64,000 nt of DNA from contig JBBDXI010000094.1 of the NCBI GenBank assembly GCA_040902425.1, positions 14,720-78,719 on the forward strand, read 5' to 3'. This document shows positions 18,553 through 32,300 of the stretch, piece by piece. The translations under genes and the position numbers were made by a program. The notes under the pieces are model-generated. The model was not told where the DNA came from and searched no databases. It worked only from the letters and a program-made list of their open reading frames with translations. The stretch's first letter is position 1; every line of letters starts with the position of its first letter. This stretch comes from JBBDXI01 sp040902425 (GTDB lineage: Bacteria > Planctomycetota > Phycisphaerae > Phycisphaerales > UBA1924).

Positions 18553-18581
18553 CGGTACGGCAACCTCCATGTCGCCCCGGT

Positions 18582-18602
18582 GGTCCGGCTCTCCGAGCCG
18601 AC
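18582..18602. repeat. Palindrome family A (GGCTCTCCGAGCCGA)
   Basis: Short hairpin GGCTC-TCC-GAGCC in the 5' region of smc, here with one extra C relative to the copies at 41487, 42217 and 55043. It lies about 30 bp upstream of the smc ATG, so it could affect the leader. Confidence 0.75.
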
Positions 18603-18712
18603 GCCCAGCCGCGGACACCAGCCGGAGGCCGAATCCCTGGCCTCCAGGCCGCCAGAAGATATCGACCCGCGGGGGCGAGTGCCGACAATGCACAAGTTTA
18701 GGGGTTCCCGGG

Positions 18713-20773
18713 CTACTTCTTCTTCGTGCTCGGCGGGTCCAGCGGGACCACCAGCGACCCGTTCTCCGCCGGCCTCGGCGCCTCGCGGGGCTCGGGGTTC
18801 GCCACCGGGTTGTACACCCGCAGCTTCTCCGCCTCCGCCGCCGTCTCCGGGCGCTCCGCCACCTCCACCCGGTTGGCCGCCTGCATCAACCGCGCCCGCA
18901 GCACATCGTCCTCAACGGCGAACGGGGCCGTGATCGCCCCCCCCCGCTGGAACGCGTACAGCGCGCCCACCAGCTCCGAATAACTCATCCCCAACCCCGG
19001 ACGCGGGTCCTCCGGCGACGGCGCGTGCGCCATGAACTCGATCAGCTCCGGCACCCTCTCGCTCACCTTGCTCGTCAGCAGCCGCCCCGGCTCCGTCCGC
19101 CCCTCCAGCGTCGTCCGGTCGGGCGTCCGGTACATGATCCGCGGCTGGTCGCTCGCCGACTCCGCCACCAGGATCAGCCGCGACAGCGTCGGCACGGTCG
19201 GCGCCGCCGGCGCTGCCCCGGGCTTGCCCGGCTCCGGCACACCCGGCCACGCCGAGACCGTCACCGGGCGCATCACCTCCAGCGCATCGCCAAAGAGCAC
19301 GATCCGCGGCCGGCCCTGCTGGGTGACGTACACCAGCGGCTTCCCCCCGGGCACCAGGTCCAGGATGAACTTCCCCGCGACCACCCGCCGCCGCACGCCC
19401 TGCGGCACATCACCCGCGATATTCAGCTGCGACCGCGCCGCCAGCAGCCGCCCCTGGTCCACCGCCGCCCCCTGATCGCGCGACGCCAGCAGCCGCTGGA
19501 TGTTCGCCAGCTCCGCCCGGTCCGCCAGGGCCTCGTACGCGGCCACGCGGATGCTCAGCGTCTCCGACGAGAGCTGCTCCCGCAGCGCCATGTCCACCGT
19601 CGGCCCCGCCGAGAGGCCCCCCAGGAGCTCGATCGCCTCGGCCCGCAGCGAGGGCGGGCCGTCCTTCACCATCTGCTTGAGCGACGGCCCCGCCAGCGGG
19701 TCGCCCAGCGACGCCCCCGCCCGCAGGGCCGCCATCCGCGGCGTGATCTCCGCGTCGTCGTAGAGCGGCCGCAGGAACGGCAGGGCCGCCTTCTGGGGCA
19801 GGGACCGCAGGCACCACGTCAGGTCCTCCGCCAGCTCCGGCTGCGAGCGCAGGGCCTCGACGTAGCGCCGGGCGTACTCCTGCGGCGCCCGCGTGTCGGT
19901 CTGGATGTGCGTCAGCAGGCCCATGAACTCCGCCGTCCGCTCGCGGTACGCCGCCGGCACGGTGAGGTCGATGATCCGCGCCGTCCGCCCACGGGCCGTC
20001 GGCCCCTCCCCCGGCTGCTCGGGGAACCGCTCGTTGATCGCCTCCGCCAGCGAGCGCGCCCCGCTGTGGCTCTCGTTGTCCAGCACCAGCTGCATCGGCA
20101 CCGGGTTGGTCACCACGCCCCCGGAGAGCACCCGTCCGTCGGCGCGGCTGTACCCGTCCCGGGCCCCCGGCTCCGCGAAGGGGTTGATGAACACCGGCCC
20201 CCGCGCCTGCGCGATCCCCCGTGTCCGCATCTGCCCGAACTCCGTCGGCGGGCCCATCTGCAGGTCCGTCGTCCACAGCGTCCCGCCCTCCAGCGACAGG
20301 TCCGGCGAGCGGTTCACCGCCGACACGTACACGTCGAACGGCGCCCCCGCCGGCGACCCCGGGATGATCGCCGCGTACACCACCACCACCGCGATGTCCC
20401 GCGAGCGCAGCACCTCGCGCGGCCCCATCCCCTGCAGGGGCGTCCCGCGCAGGGCGTCGTTGTTCTTGCTGATCCCGTTCAGCCCCAGCATCCGCTCCAT
20501 CGTGACCGAGAGGCCCGGGTCCAGGTCCCCGCCGCCCGTGCCGTTCAGCCCGACCACCAGCCCGTACCCCGAGACCAGCGACGGCCGCGCCCGCTCGATC
20601 GTCGCCATCGAGCCCACCGTGCCCCGCAGGACCGCCGGCACATCGCGCACCACCGGCGGGTCCACGCGCCGCGCTGTCCGGGGCTGGCCCTTGCACGCCC
20701 CCAGGGCGATGCCCAGGATGCACAGGGCCGAAATCAGGGCCACGCCGGGCCGGCGATGGGTGCTCACGATCAC
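18713..20773 (-). CDS. FlgI-like (P-ring) lipoprotein with HEAT-like repeats
   Basis: 686 aa from GTG 20773, chosen because GGAAGGAAG stands 6 nt upstream; ATG 20815 is in frame. The leader has a lipobox (ILGIALGAC). Residues about 45-300 resemble FlgI: SGYGLVVGLNGTGGGD, RDIAVVVVYAAIIPG, FDVYVSAVNRSPDLSLEGGTL, ARIIDLTVPAAYRER. About 305-470 are helical HEAT-like repeats (RMAALRAGASLGDP, RAEAIELLGGLS, RVAAYEALADRAEL), then a beta-rich C-terminus (VAGKFILDLVPGG) of no family I know. FlgI is the flagellar P-ring in the periplasm. No other flagellar gene is in the window, so this could be a P-ring variant or a FlgI-derived envelope protein. Confidence 0.72.
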   Translation of the reverse strand: MIVSTHRRPGVALISALCILGIALGACKGQPRTARRVDPPVVRDVPAVLRGTVGSMATIERARPSLVSGYGLVVGLNGTGGGDLDPGLSVTMERMLGLNGISKNNDALRGTPLQGMGPREVLRSRDIAVVVVYAAIIPGSPAGAPFDVYVSAVNRSPDLSLEGGTLWTTDLQMGPPTEFGQMRTRGIAQARGPVFINPFAEPGARDGYSRADGRVLSGGVVTNPVPMQLVLDNESHSGARSLAEAINERFPEQPGEGPTARGRTARIIDLTVPAAYRERTAEFMGLLTHIQTDTRAPQEYARRYVEALRSQPELAEDLTWCLRSLPQKAALPFLRPLYDDAEITPRMAALRAGASLGDPLAGPSLKQMVKDGPPSLRAEAIELLGGLSAGPTVDMALREQLSSETLSIRVAAYEALADRAELANIQRLLASRDQGAAVDQGRLLAARSQLNIAGDVPQGVRRRVVAGKFILDLVPGGKPLVYVTQQGRPRIVLFGDALEVMRPVTVSAWPGVPEPGKPGAAPAAPTVPTLSRLILVAESASDQPRIMYRTPDRTTLEGRTEPGRLLTSKVSERVPELIEFMAHAPSPEDPRPGLGMSYSELVGALYAFQRGGAITAPFAVEDDVLRARLMQAANRVEVAERPETAAEAEKLRVYNPVANPEPREAPRPAENGSLVVPLDPPSTKKK

Positions 20774-21134
20774 GGTGTCTTCCTTCCGGGGGGTGGGGCG
20801 GTTGGGGGTTGGCATGGGCACATCTTCGTTGCCCGTCCGATCCCGGCTCGCCGCTTGGGCCCCATCCAGAGGCCAAGCCCAGTCTACTGCGCCACCGCGA
20901 CTTGCGCCCTCGGCGCCCGCCCACGACCGGTTGGGCTCAGCGGCGGCCTCGTCAGCCCTTTCGCACCCCCGACAGACAAGTTCTCCACCGTGCTCACCCG
21001 GGGACAGCGGGGCCTGTCTGGGCCCGCCCGCGCCCAACGCGCATAATTAATCTGGCGCTAACATCCGATCCTTCCACCGCTTGGATTCAGGCGACAGCCT
21101 TCCCACAGCGCCTACACTCTGTTTTGTGGAGAAG
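20774..21134. other. Intergenic region between divergent flgI-like gene and dcd operon
   Basis: No credible gene. Proline- and serine-rich phantom frames occur on both strands. It probably holds the divergent promoters; a local AT-rich patch (CATAATTAATCTGG) lies near 21042-21055. TGGATTCA at 21083-21090 is the inverted counterpart of TGAATCCA at 21141-21148. Confidence 0.5.
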
Positions 21135-21167
21135 ACCCATTGAATCCACGATGGGTAGTGGTATGCT
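21135..21167 (+). promoter_or_regulatory. Putative promoter and operator-like palindrome upstream of dcd
   Basis: TTGAAT (21140-21145) and TATGCT (21162-21167) are spaced by 16 bp and resemble a sigma-70 promoter. ACCCAT (21135-21140) and ATGGGT (21151-21156) form an inverted repeat across the -35 element, a sensible place for a repressor. Seen by eye only. Confidence 0.4.
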
Positions 21168-21233
21168 GCCCCCCGTCGTCCAAGTCAGGGGGTCTGAGAT
21201 GGTGGGGTCGGTCAGTAAGCGATAGGATTTTGG

Positions 21234-21869
21234 ATGGGTACCGCAACCAGCGCCGCCCCACGGGGCTTCGCGCCGCCCAAAGAGGAAGGCAGACCGGTGG
21301 GAGTCCTCTGCGACAGCCAGATCCGCGACGAGGTCCGCATCGAGCCCTTCGAGGCCTCCGTCAAGCGCCCGGGCCGCATCAGCTACGGCCTCTCCAGCTA
21401 CGGCTACGACGTCCGCGTCGGCGCCCGCTTCAAGATCTTCACCCCCACCCCCCGCACCGGCGGCATCACGGTGGTGGACCCGAAGAACTTCACGGACGAC
21501 CTCTTCGTCGAGGTCGACTGCGACCAGCTCGGCTGCGACCACGTCATCATCCCGCCCAACAGCTTCGCCCTGTGCGAGACCGTCGAGCACATCGAGGTCC
21601 CGCGGGATGTGCTGGTCGTCTGCGTCGGCAAGAGCACCTACGCCCGCTGCGGCATCATCGTGAACGTCACCCCGCTCGAGCCCGAGTGGCGCGGCCGCGT
21701 GACCCTGGAAATCTCGAACACCACGCCCCTCCCCGCCAGGATCTACGCCAAGGAGGGCATCGCGCAGCTTGTGTTCCTGCGCGGGGAGCGGGTGTGCGAA
21801 CGGAGCTACGCGGACAAGGGCGGGAAGTACCAGGACCAGGCCGGGCTGACGCTGCCGAAGGTGGACTAG
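21234..21869 (+). CDS. dcd: dCTP deaminase
   Basis: 211 aa from ATG 21234 (AGGATT upstream), or 190 aa from GTG 21297, which has AGGAAGG upstream and fits the family length better. Converts dCTP to dUTP as the first step toward dTMP. It shows the family core: ISYGLSSYGYDVRVG, VDPKNF, IIPPNSFALCETVE, CVGKSTYARCGIIVNVTPLEPEW (active-site Arg/Glu region), TLEISNTTPLPARIYA and the C-terminal GGKYQDQ. First gene of a four-gene run with an HTH protein, an ImmA-like protease and nrdJ. dcd and nrdJ both serve deoxynucleotide supply, which makes the intervening pair notable. Confidence 0.96.
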   Translation: MGTATSAAPRGFAPPKEEGRPVGVLCDSQIRDEVRIEPFEASVKRPGRISYGLSSYGYDVRVGARFKIFTPTPRTGGITVVDPKNFTDDLFVEVDCDQLGCDHVIIPPNSFALCETVEHIEVPRDVLVVCVGKSTYARCGIIVNVTPLEPEWRGRVTLEISNTTPLPARIYAKEGIAQLVFLRGERVCERSYADKGGKYQDQAGLTLPKVD

Positions 21870-21883
21870 GGGAAGGCCTTTCG

Positions 21884-22702
21884 ATGACGTCGAACGAGAT
21901 CATCACGGCTTCAGACATTCTGCGAGTCATCGCTACGCACCCCGATCTCGTCGGTGCCATCGAACGGAGTGGTGTCGATTTCTGCACTATCGCGAGAGCT
22001 GTTCGGACGGGCGAATCGAACGGTGCCGACCTAGCGATTGCTTCAGTTGGCATCGAGCTAGGGCTGGACCGCGATTCCGTCATCGCCTCCCGCGGGATTC
22101 CGGTTGTCTCCGAGTTGGAGATTCGAAGGCAGGCGATTCAGAGAAGGCAACCTGCTGTCGCCCGGCTAGCCCGCAGAGCGAGAATGCGAAACGTACATGG
22201 GGTCGCTGAGCGGGTATGGAGGCTTCGTAACGCCGCTGGGCTCGAACTTGAGGAAGCGGCGTCTGTCATGGAGACCGATTCGGCCTGGCTTCGACAGCTC
22301 GAGGCCGGTCACCTGAACGAAACCGAGATTCCGATCCGTCGCCTGTTCAGGCTTGGTCGTTACATCGAGACGCCGCTTGACCTCATCGTGGACGAGCAGC
22401 GCTCAGAATTGGCGGAGCGTACCCTTTTCACCGCTTCGCTAGAAAGGGCGGAGGATCACGCCGCCTCGGTCCTTGTTCAGACCGTGCCCAAAGCCAACGT
22501 CGCCGAATACAGGCTCGTGAAGATCGAGATCGGCGCTCGCTTCGAACGCTTCCTTGCAACCGCCGGTCCTCGTAACGGTCGCAATCGCTTGGCGACTTCC
22601 GGGCCCAAGGGCTCGCCCGAGGCGGTGTTCCGTCTATCGGAGGCAGACATCGTCCAGATGTGGTCTCGGGCCAATCGCACAACGAGAGGAGACCACGCGT
22701 GA
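21884..22702 (+). CDS. HTH (XRE-like) regulator paired with ImmA/IrrE protease
   Basis: 272 aa. A helix-turn-helix of XRE type is recognisable at about 107-169 (VAERVWRLRNAAGLELEEAA, WLRQLEAGHL, IRRLFRLGRYIETPLDLIV). The first 100 residues and last 100 residues match nothing I know. Good ribosome site (GGGGAAGG, 7 nt before ATG 21884). Its last codon overlaps the GTG of the next gene (GTGA). The pairing with an HEIGH metalloprotease is typical of repressor/protease switches (ImmR/ImmA, DdrO/IrrE) and of some Xre toxin-antitoxin pairs. Base composition is visibly lower in GC than dcd or nrdJ, suggesting transfer. By analogy it could repress this operon; that is inference. Confidence 0.8.
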   Translation: MTSNEIITASDILRVIATHPDLVGAIERSGVDFCTIARAVRTGESNGADLAIASVGIELGLDRDSVIASRGIPVVSELEIRRQAIQRRQPAVARLARRARMRNVHGVAERVWRLRNAAGLELEEAASVMETDSAWLRQLEAGHLNETEIPIRRLFRLGRYIETPLDLIVDEQRSELAERTLFTASLERAEDHAASVLVQTVPKANVAEYRLVKIEIGARFERFLATAGPRNGRNRLATSGPKGSPEAVFRLSEADIVQMWSRANRTTRGDHA

Positions 22703-23504
22703 GAGCTCGCGAGGTAGCGCTGTATCTCGAACAAGTGTGCGCGCACAGGCTCTACGAGGTGGGGTGTGACTCCGTACCGACAAATCTGGATCGCCTTGCA
22801 ACGAGCCTCGGTGCGAGAATCCAGTACGAACAACTGCACGACGAAGGGAGCGTTGAGCGCGACAGTGAGGGGTACCTCATTCGGATAAAATCGGACTCGC
22901 CGGAGGTCCGCAAGCGATTTTCGATTGCACACGAGATTGGGCATCTGATCATCGCGAAACTGCTATGCGAGAAGGACTCTGAGGACTACAAGAGGTTCAG
23001 GCGATTCGCGCATGTCGCAGAGGGTCTCAATGAGGAGACACTGGCAAATCAGATCGCGGGCATACTCCTACTTCCCGCGTGGTTTGTGCAGAGCAGAGTA
23101 GGTGATGCGTATTCTGTCTCCACAGTCGTGAAGCTGGCGAAAGAGGCGAACGTCAGCATTTCGACCGCCCTCATTCGAATTGTCCACCTGTCCACCGCGC
23201 CTTGCGTTGCCTTTATGGCGCGCCGTGCCGGCGCCGGACCCGTACGGCTGATGTGGCATTGGACCTCACAGAGCATTGACTCGGCGAGCGCGAAGTCCGA
23301 TTTGGCTGACGAGTATGTTCTCCAGACGCTGATTCAGGGGGGGTACGCTCGGGACGAATCGCTGGCACTGAACTGGCTGGGTTGCGACTGTCTCTACAGG
23401 AACTTTGACAACGTCACAACTTGGCATGGTTTGGCAAGAGTTGAGGTTTCGAATCGGCTGTCAATGACGAAGAAGCAGACCTCTGGCGAACTGGCGGTGC
23501 ACCC

Positions 23505-23508
<4 letters not shown>
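22699..23508 (+). CDS. ImmA/IrrE-like metalloendopeptidase
   Basis: 269 aa from GTG 22699, which overlaps the preceding stop. Zinc site HEIGH at 78-82 in KRFSIAHEIGHLII, with a downstream helix NEETLANQIAGILLLP carrying the third ligand Glu, the normal ImmA/IrrE arrangement. Known relatives cleave an HTH repressor when DNA is damaged or a phage element is induced; the adjacent HTH protein is the obvious substrate. The C-terminal about 90 residues (from VRLMWHWTSQSI) are unfamiliar and might sense a ligand. Its TGA overlaps the nrdJ ATG (ATGA), so nrdJ translation is coupled to it. Lower GC than the flanking genes. Confidence 0.9.
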
Positions 23509-28253
<4,745 letters not shown>

Positions 28254-28347
28254 CCGACTGACCCCACCACGCGGGGCCGACCGCGCGGGCGCCCCTTTCG
28301 CCTCCCCCAGGGCGTCCGCAGCAAAGCCGTCGGCCCCGCACTTCCTC

Positions 28348-28383
28348 CCCCCGGGCGGACCCACCACCGCCCGGGGGTTTTTT
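28348..28383 (+). terminator. Rho-independent terminator of the dcd-nrdJ operon
   Basis: Stem CCCCCGGGCGG / CCGCCCGGGGG with an 8-nt loop, followed by six T residues. Sits 95 bp after the nrdJ stop. Confidence 0.9.
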
Positions 28384-28400
28384 CTGCGCTGGTTGAAGTG

Positions 28401-28550
28401 GCTTGAACGCGAAGGTCGCGAAGAGCGCGAAGGCGGCGAAGGCGAAGCCAGGAGGCTCCTCCATGCGGGAGCGCCCAACCCCGCATTCTCTTCGTTTCTT
28501 CGTTTCTTCGTTTCTTCGCTTCTTCGCGCTCTTCGGAACTTCGCGTTGAA
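28401..28550. repeat. Long inverted repeat with microsatellite arms (CGCGAAG / CTTCGCG)
   Basis: Left arm about 28401-28435 (TTGAACGCGAAG..GCGAAGAGCGCG) pairs with right arm about 28518-28550 (CGCGCTCTTCGG..CTTCGCGTTGAA). The right half also has tandem TTTCTTCG units (28495-28520). It separates the convergent nrdJ and flavin reductase genes. Confidence 0.8.
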
Positions 28551-28558
28551 AACTCTTC

Positions 28559-29224
28559 TCAGAACGGTCGAATAGGGTCCGACTGCTCGAGCGCCGCCCG
28601 CCCCATCGGGATCTCCATCCGGGCCCGCGTCGTGCAGTACCCCAGGCCCCCCATCCGCCCCACCGCCCGCAGCCGCTCCGGGTCGACGTGCCACCGCTCG
28701 TTCACCAGCCCTTCCGCCAGGTGCACCCGCACCACCCGCCCGATCACAATGTTCCCGCCCGCGCGCACCCCCGGGTTCAGCCGCACCACCTGCACCGTCC
28801 GGCACTCGAACGAGTACGGCGACTCCGCCACCCGCGGCGGCCGCACCACGGTGCTCGGCGCCGCCGTCAGCCCCGAGAGCTCGAACTCAGACTCCCCGTA
28901 CGGCAGCGGCTCCGCCGCCGCGGCCACGCGCCGCGCATACTCCTCGGTCGCCGCGTTCACCACGAACTCGCCCACGCCGCCCTCCGCCGCCGGCTTGGCG
29001 TTCCGCAGCGTGTCCTTCTCCTCTCCGCTCTCCCTGTTGGCGGGGCAGAACAGCAGCGTCATCGGGTCCGACCCCGCCCCGTTGAAGAACGAGAACGGCG
29101 CCAGGTTCGGCCGCCCCTCCGGCGACACCGTGGACACCAGCGCGATCGGGCGCGGCACGATGCATCCGATCAGCAGCTTGTACCGGTCCGGCTGCGACAG
29201 CGACTCCGGGTCAATGTCCATCAC
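28559..29224 (-). CDS. Flavin reductase-like (FMN-binding split barrel) protein
   Basis: 221 aa soluble protein of the flavin reductase/flavoredoxin family. Typical features are the N-terminal LLIGCIVPRPIALVSTVSPEG, NLAPFSFFNGAGSDPMTLLF (FMN phosphate-binding region), KDTLRNAK, and EFVVNAATEEYAR. It probably binds FMN and uses NAD(P)H or supplies reduced flavin to a monooxygenase; no partner is adjacent. Start ATG 29224 or 29221 (Met-Met). Followed upstream by an 80-bp gap carrying a GATGCCTC tandem, then the Kdo/LPS operon on the same strand. Confidence 0.9.
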   Translation of the reverse strand: MMDIDPESLSQPDRYKLLIGCIVPRPIALVSTVSPEGRPNLAPFSFFNGAGSDPMTLLFCPANRESGEEKDTLRNAKPAAEGGVGEFVVNAATEEYARRVAAAAEPLPYGESEFELSGLTAAPSTVVRPPRVAESPYSFECRTVQVVRLNPGVRAGGNIVIGRVVRVHLAEGLVNERWHVDPERLRAVGRMGGLGYCTTRARMEIPMGRAALEQSDPIRPF

Positions 29225-29246
29225 GGCCCTTCTCCGGCCGCTGCGG

Positions 29247-29282
29247 CCTTGATGCCTCGATGCCTCATGCCTCGATGCCTCT
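29247..29282. repeat. GATGCCTC tandem repeat
   Basis: Four imperfect copies of (C)TGATGCCTC/ATGCCTCG between the lptC-like stop and the flavin reductase start. Confidence 0.7.
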
Positions 29283-29303
29283 CTTCCCCCGACACCCGCC
29301 GGA

Positions 29304-32300
29304 TCACTTCGGCTTCGGCGCCGCCACCGGCCCCGGCTCGATCACCCGCACGTGGCCCGTCGCCAGGTTCCACACCAGCCGCTTCGCGGTGACCGGCGAG
29401 GGGCCCGAAGGGTCGTAGAACCGCACAACATCGCCCTCCCGCGCGCTCGCCTCCGCCGTTCCGGCGATCGCGTCGAACTCCACCCGCTCACCCGCCAGCT
29501 CCCGCGAAGGCGGCCTCGGCGCGGCCGATGTCCGCTCCGGCCCGCTGGTCATGTACACCGAACCGGTCGCGGTCGCCGCGACGAGTTCGCCCCCCGGCCG
29601 CGTCGCCGCCGGAGCGCCGCCCGCCGCGCTCACCGGCGCTTCCTTGAACCGCGCGTCGATCTGGTTGCACGAGACGTTGGTCACATCGCGCGTGTCCATC
29701 CGCTGGTGCGTCAGGTTCACCGTCTCCTTCATCCGCACCCAGCCCCCCGCCCTGTCCAGGTGCATCGACCCGCGCCAGTCGAAGAGCGCGGACCCCGCGC
29801 GCCCGCCCTCGCCGCTCGGAACCAGGTCGCCCAGGTTCCCTCCGTTCCGGTCTGCACTCCCCGGCTCTGCGGCCCGTGGGGCGCGGCGGTCCAGGATCAG
29901 GAGCTTGCCGGTCCCCGGCACATCGACCGTCTGTTTGACGTTGTCGGCGAGGATCCGCGACCCCTCAACGTAGTACAGCTCCGCCAGCCGCTTCCCGTCC
30001 GGCGCTGACGGGTCCGCCGCGAAACGCCGCGACTCCACCTGCGCGTGCGCGGCCGCGCCCCCTTCCGCCGAGCCCCACGCCTCGGCGGTCAGCAGCCGGC
30101 CCCCCAAACCGCTCAGCCGATCAACCAGACCGGTTCCGGTCGGCTCCGCCGGCGCATCGCCCACGCTCTCCGGCGCGAGGGTCAGCCGCACGCCGTGCGC
30201 CTCGATCCGGTCCCGCGTCTGCGCATCGGGCCTTGAAGTCGTTGAAGTCGCTACCACGCGCCCGTCGCACGTCAGCACCCCGGCGCGGTGGTCGAAGCTC
30301 ATCCCTTGCGTCCACGCGGCGTGCACCGTTCCCGACTCCCCGCTCACCCCCTCCCTCGCGCCGCGCTGATCGAACTCCCCCGCCCCGAACACCCGCATCT
30401 GCTTCTGCACGCCGTCGAGCTGCACATGCGTCCCAACGATCGTGCTCTCCCCCTTCTTGTCGCTCTGCCGCAGTTCCACCCTCGGCCCGCGCAGGTCCAC
30501 CACCGGACGCCGCGGGTCGCCCTCCTTCTCGCCCGCGCGAAAGTCCGCGGCCAGCTCCTCGCACGACGCCGCCACCGCCACCCGCTCCGCCGTGTCCGCG
30601 TACCGCACGTTCCCCCGCACCGTCGCCGCGCTCACCTGCACCTTGCCCGCCGCGTCGCGGGCCAGCGTCGCATCGAGCAGGTCCCCCGTCAGCGTCTGCG
30701 TCCCCTTCTCCAGGTGCACGTTCCCGCGGCCCGCCAGCCCCGTCGGCTCGGGGTCGCCCGGCCCGGGTGCATCCGCCGGCGGCGCCCGGAACGACGCGTC
30801 GATCGCGTCCGCCTTCAGCATGCCCTCCTGCCCGGCATCCGCCGCGGCGTTCCCCTCGGCCACCACCCGGGTCAGCAGCGACCGCTCCGGCCCGCCCCCC
30901 TCCGGCTTCCACGGCGCGAACTCCGCCCTGATCGAGTCCCCCTTCAGCCACCCCGACGCATCCGCCACCCGGGCGCTCCCCTGGAAGATCGCCTGCCGGA
31001 GCACGCCCGCCGCCGACTCCGCGCTGTTCGCCACCGTGATGTCCGCCTGCTCCGTGCAGGTCACCGTCATCGGGTCCTTGAGCGCCGGCTGGCCCGCCGC
31101 CTCCAAGGCCGCCACCTCCGATGCGCCGGGGATGTGGATCACCGTCCCGTCATCCCGCACCGTCGCCACCATCCGCTCCGCGGCCATCCGGAACGCCCCC
31201 GGCATCCGCAGCGTCGCCCCCTTCGGGCCGCCCCCGCTCATCCCCAGCCGGCGCGTCGTCGCGAAGTAGTCGATCGCCGCGCACTCCCCCGTCGCGCTAC
31301 GCGACTCATCCGCCAGCGCCACGTGCCCCGTCCGCTCCGCCGTGAACCGCAGCGCCACGTGGTCGTCCTTCAGCTCCGGCGGCGCCTCCTCCATGGGCGT
31401 GATCGTGCACGGCCCGGTCCACCGCATGACCAGCGGCGCCTCCCGCGCCGGCGCGGGCGGCCCCATCGCGAGCGCGACATCCCCCGCCGGCGGTGGGGGG
31501 ATGGACGCCAGCGGAGCCTCCCCGGGGACCGGTTGCACCGCGCCCGCACCGGGCCCCGGCGCTCGCGCGGCCTCCGCCTGCGGCGTTCCCGCCCCCGCCC
31601 GCATTTCCGCGATCGCCCCCTCCGGCAGCGACCCATCGAGCAGCCGCGCCCACGCCGTCAGCGCATCAGCATGGATCGTCCGCTGCTCGTGCGACGCCAC
31701 GACCGCATCGCTGAAGACCACCTTGTACAGCGTCTCGACCGGCGCCTTGCTCGGCTCGACGGGCGCCGCCCCCCCCGCTGGGCCACCCACGGTCCGCGGC
31801 GGCGCCGCCGCCCGCTCCGGCCGCGGCGCTGGCTTCTTCGCCCGCGCCCGGTCGGGGTCGCGCGTGAACCGCACCTCCTCCCCCTGCGCGATCTCCACCA
31901 GTTCCAGCCGCTCCCGCACCTGGTTGAAGATCACCCGCAGCCCCCGCCCCGCGAACCACAGCTCATCGGTCTCCACCGTCACCCGGTCCGGCGTGTCCAT
32001 CCGTCCCAGCGCCCCGTCGAACACCAGCGACTCGGTCTTCACCGTCGCCGTCGGCGGGTCCCGGTCGGGGTCCACGCGTGCCCCATCCGCCCGCGCCTCG
32101 TACATCCGGATCAGCACACCGCCACCGAGCGACCCGGACTCAGGCTCCTTCATCCCCTCGGGCATGTAGAGCCGCCCGTGCGCGGCCTGGATGTGCACCG
32201 TCCGCCCATCCTTCAAGAACAGGGTCGCGCGCGGCTTCTCCGCCGCGTAATGGTGGCCCTCCAACGGGTCCAGCTTGGCGAACACAAGCTGTCCGGCGTG

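Noticed and set aside
21040..21233. Cobalamin riboswitch or NrdR boxes upstream of the dcd-nrdJ operon
   Set aside because: No B12-box-like core and no NrdR palindromes recognised by eye.
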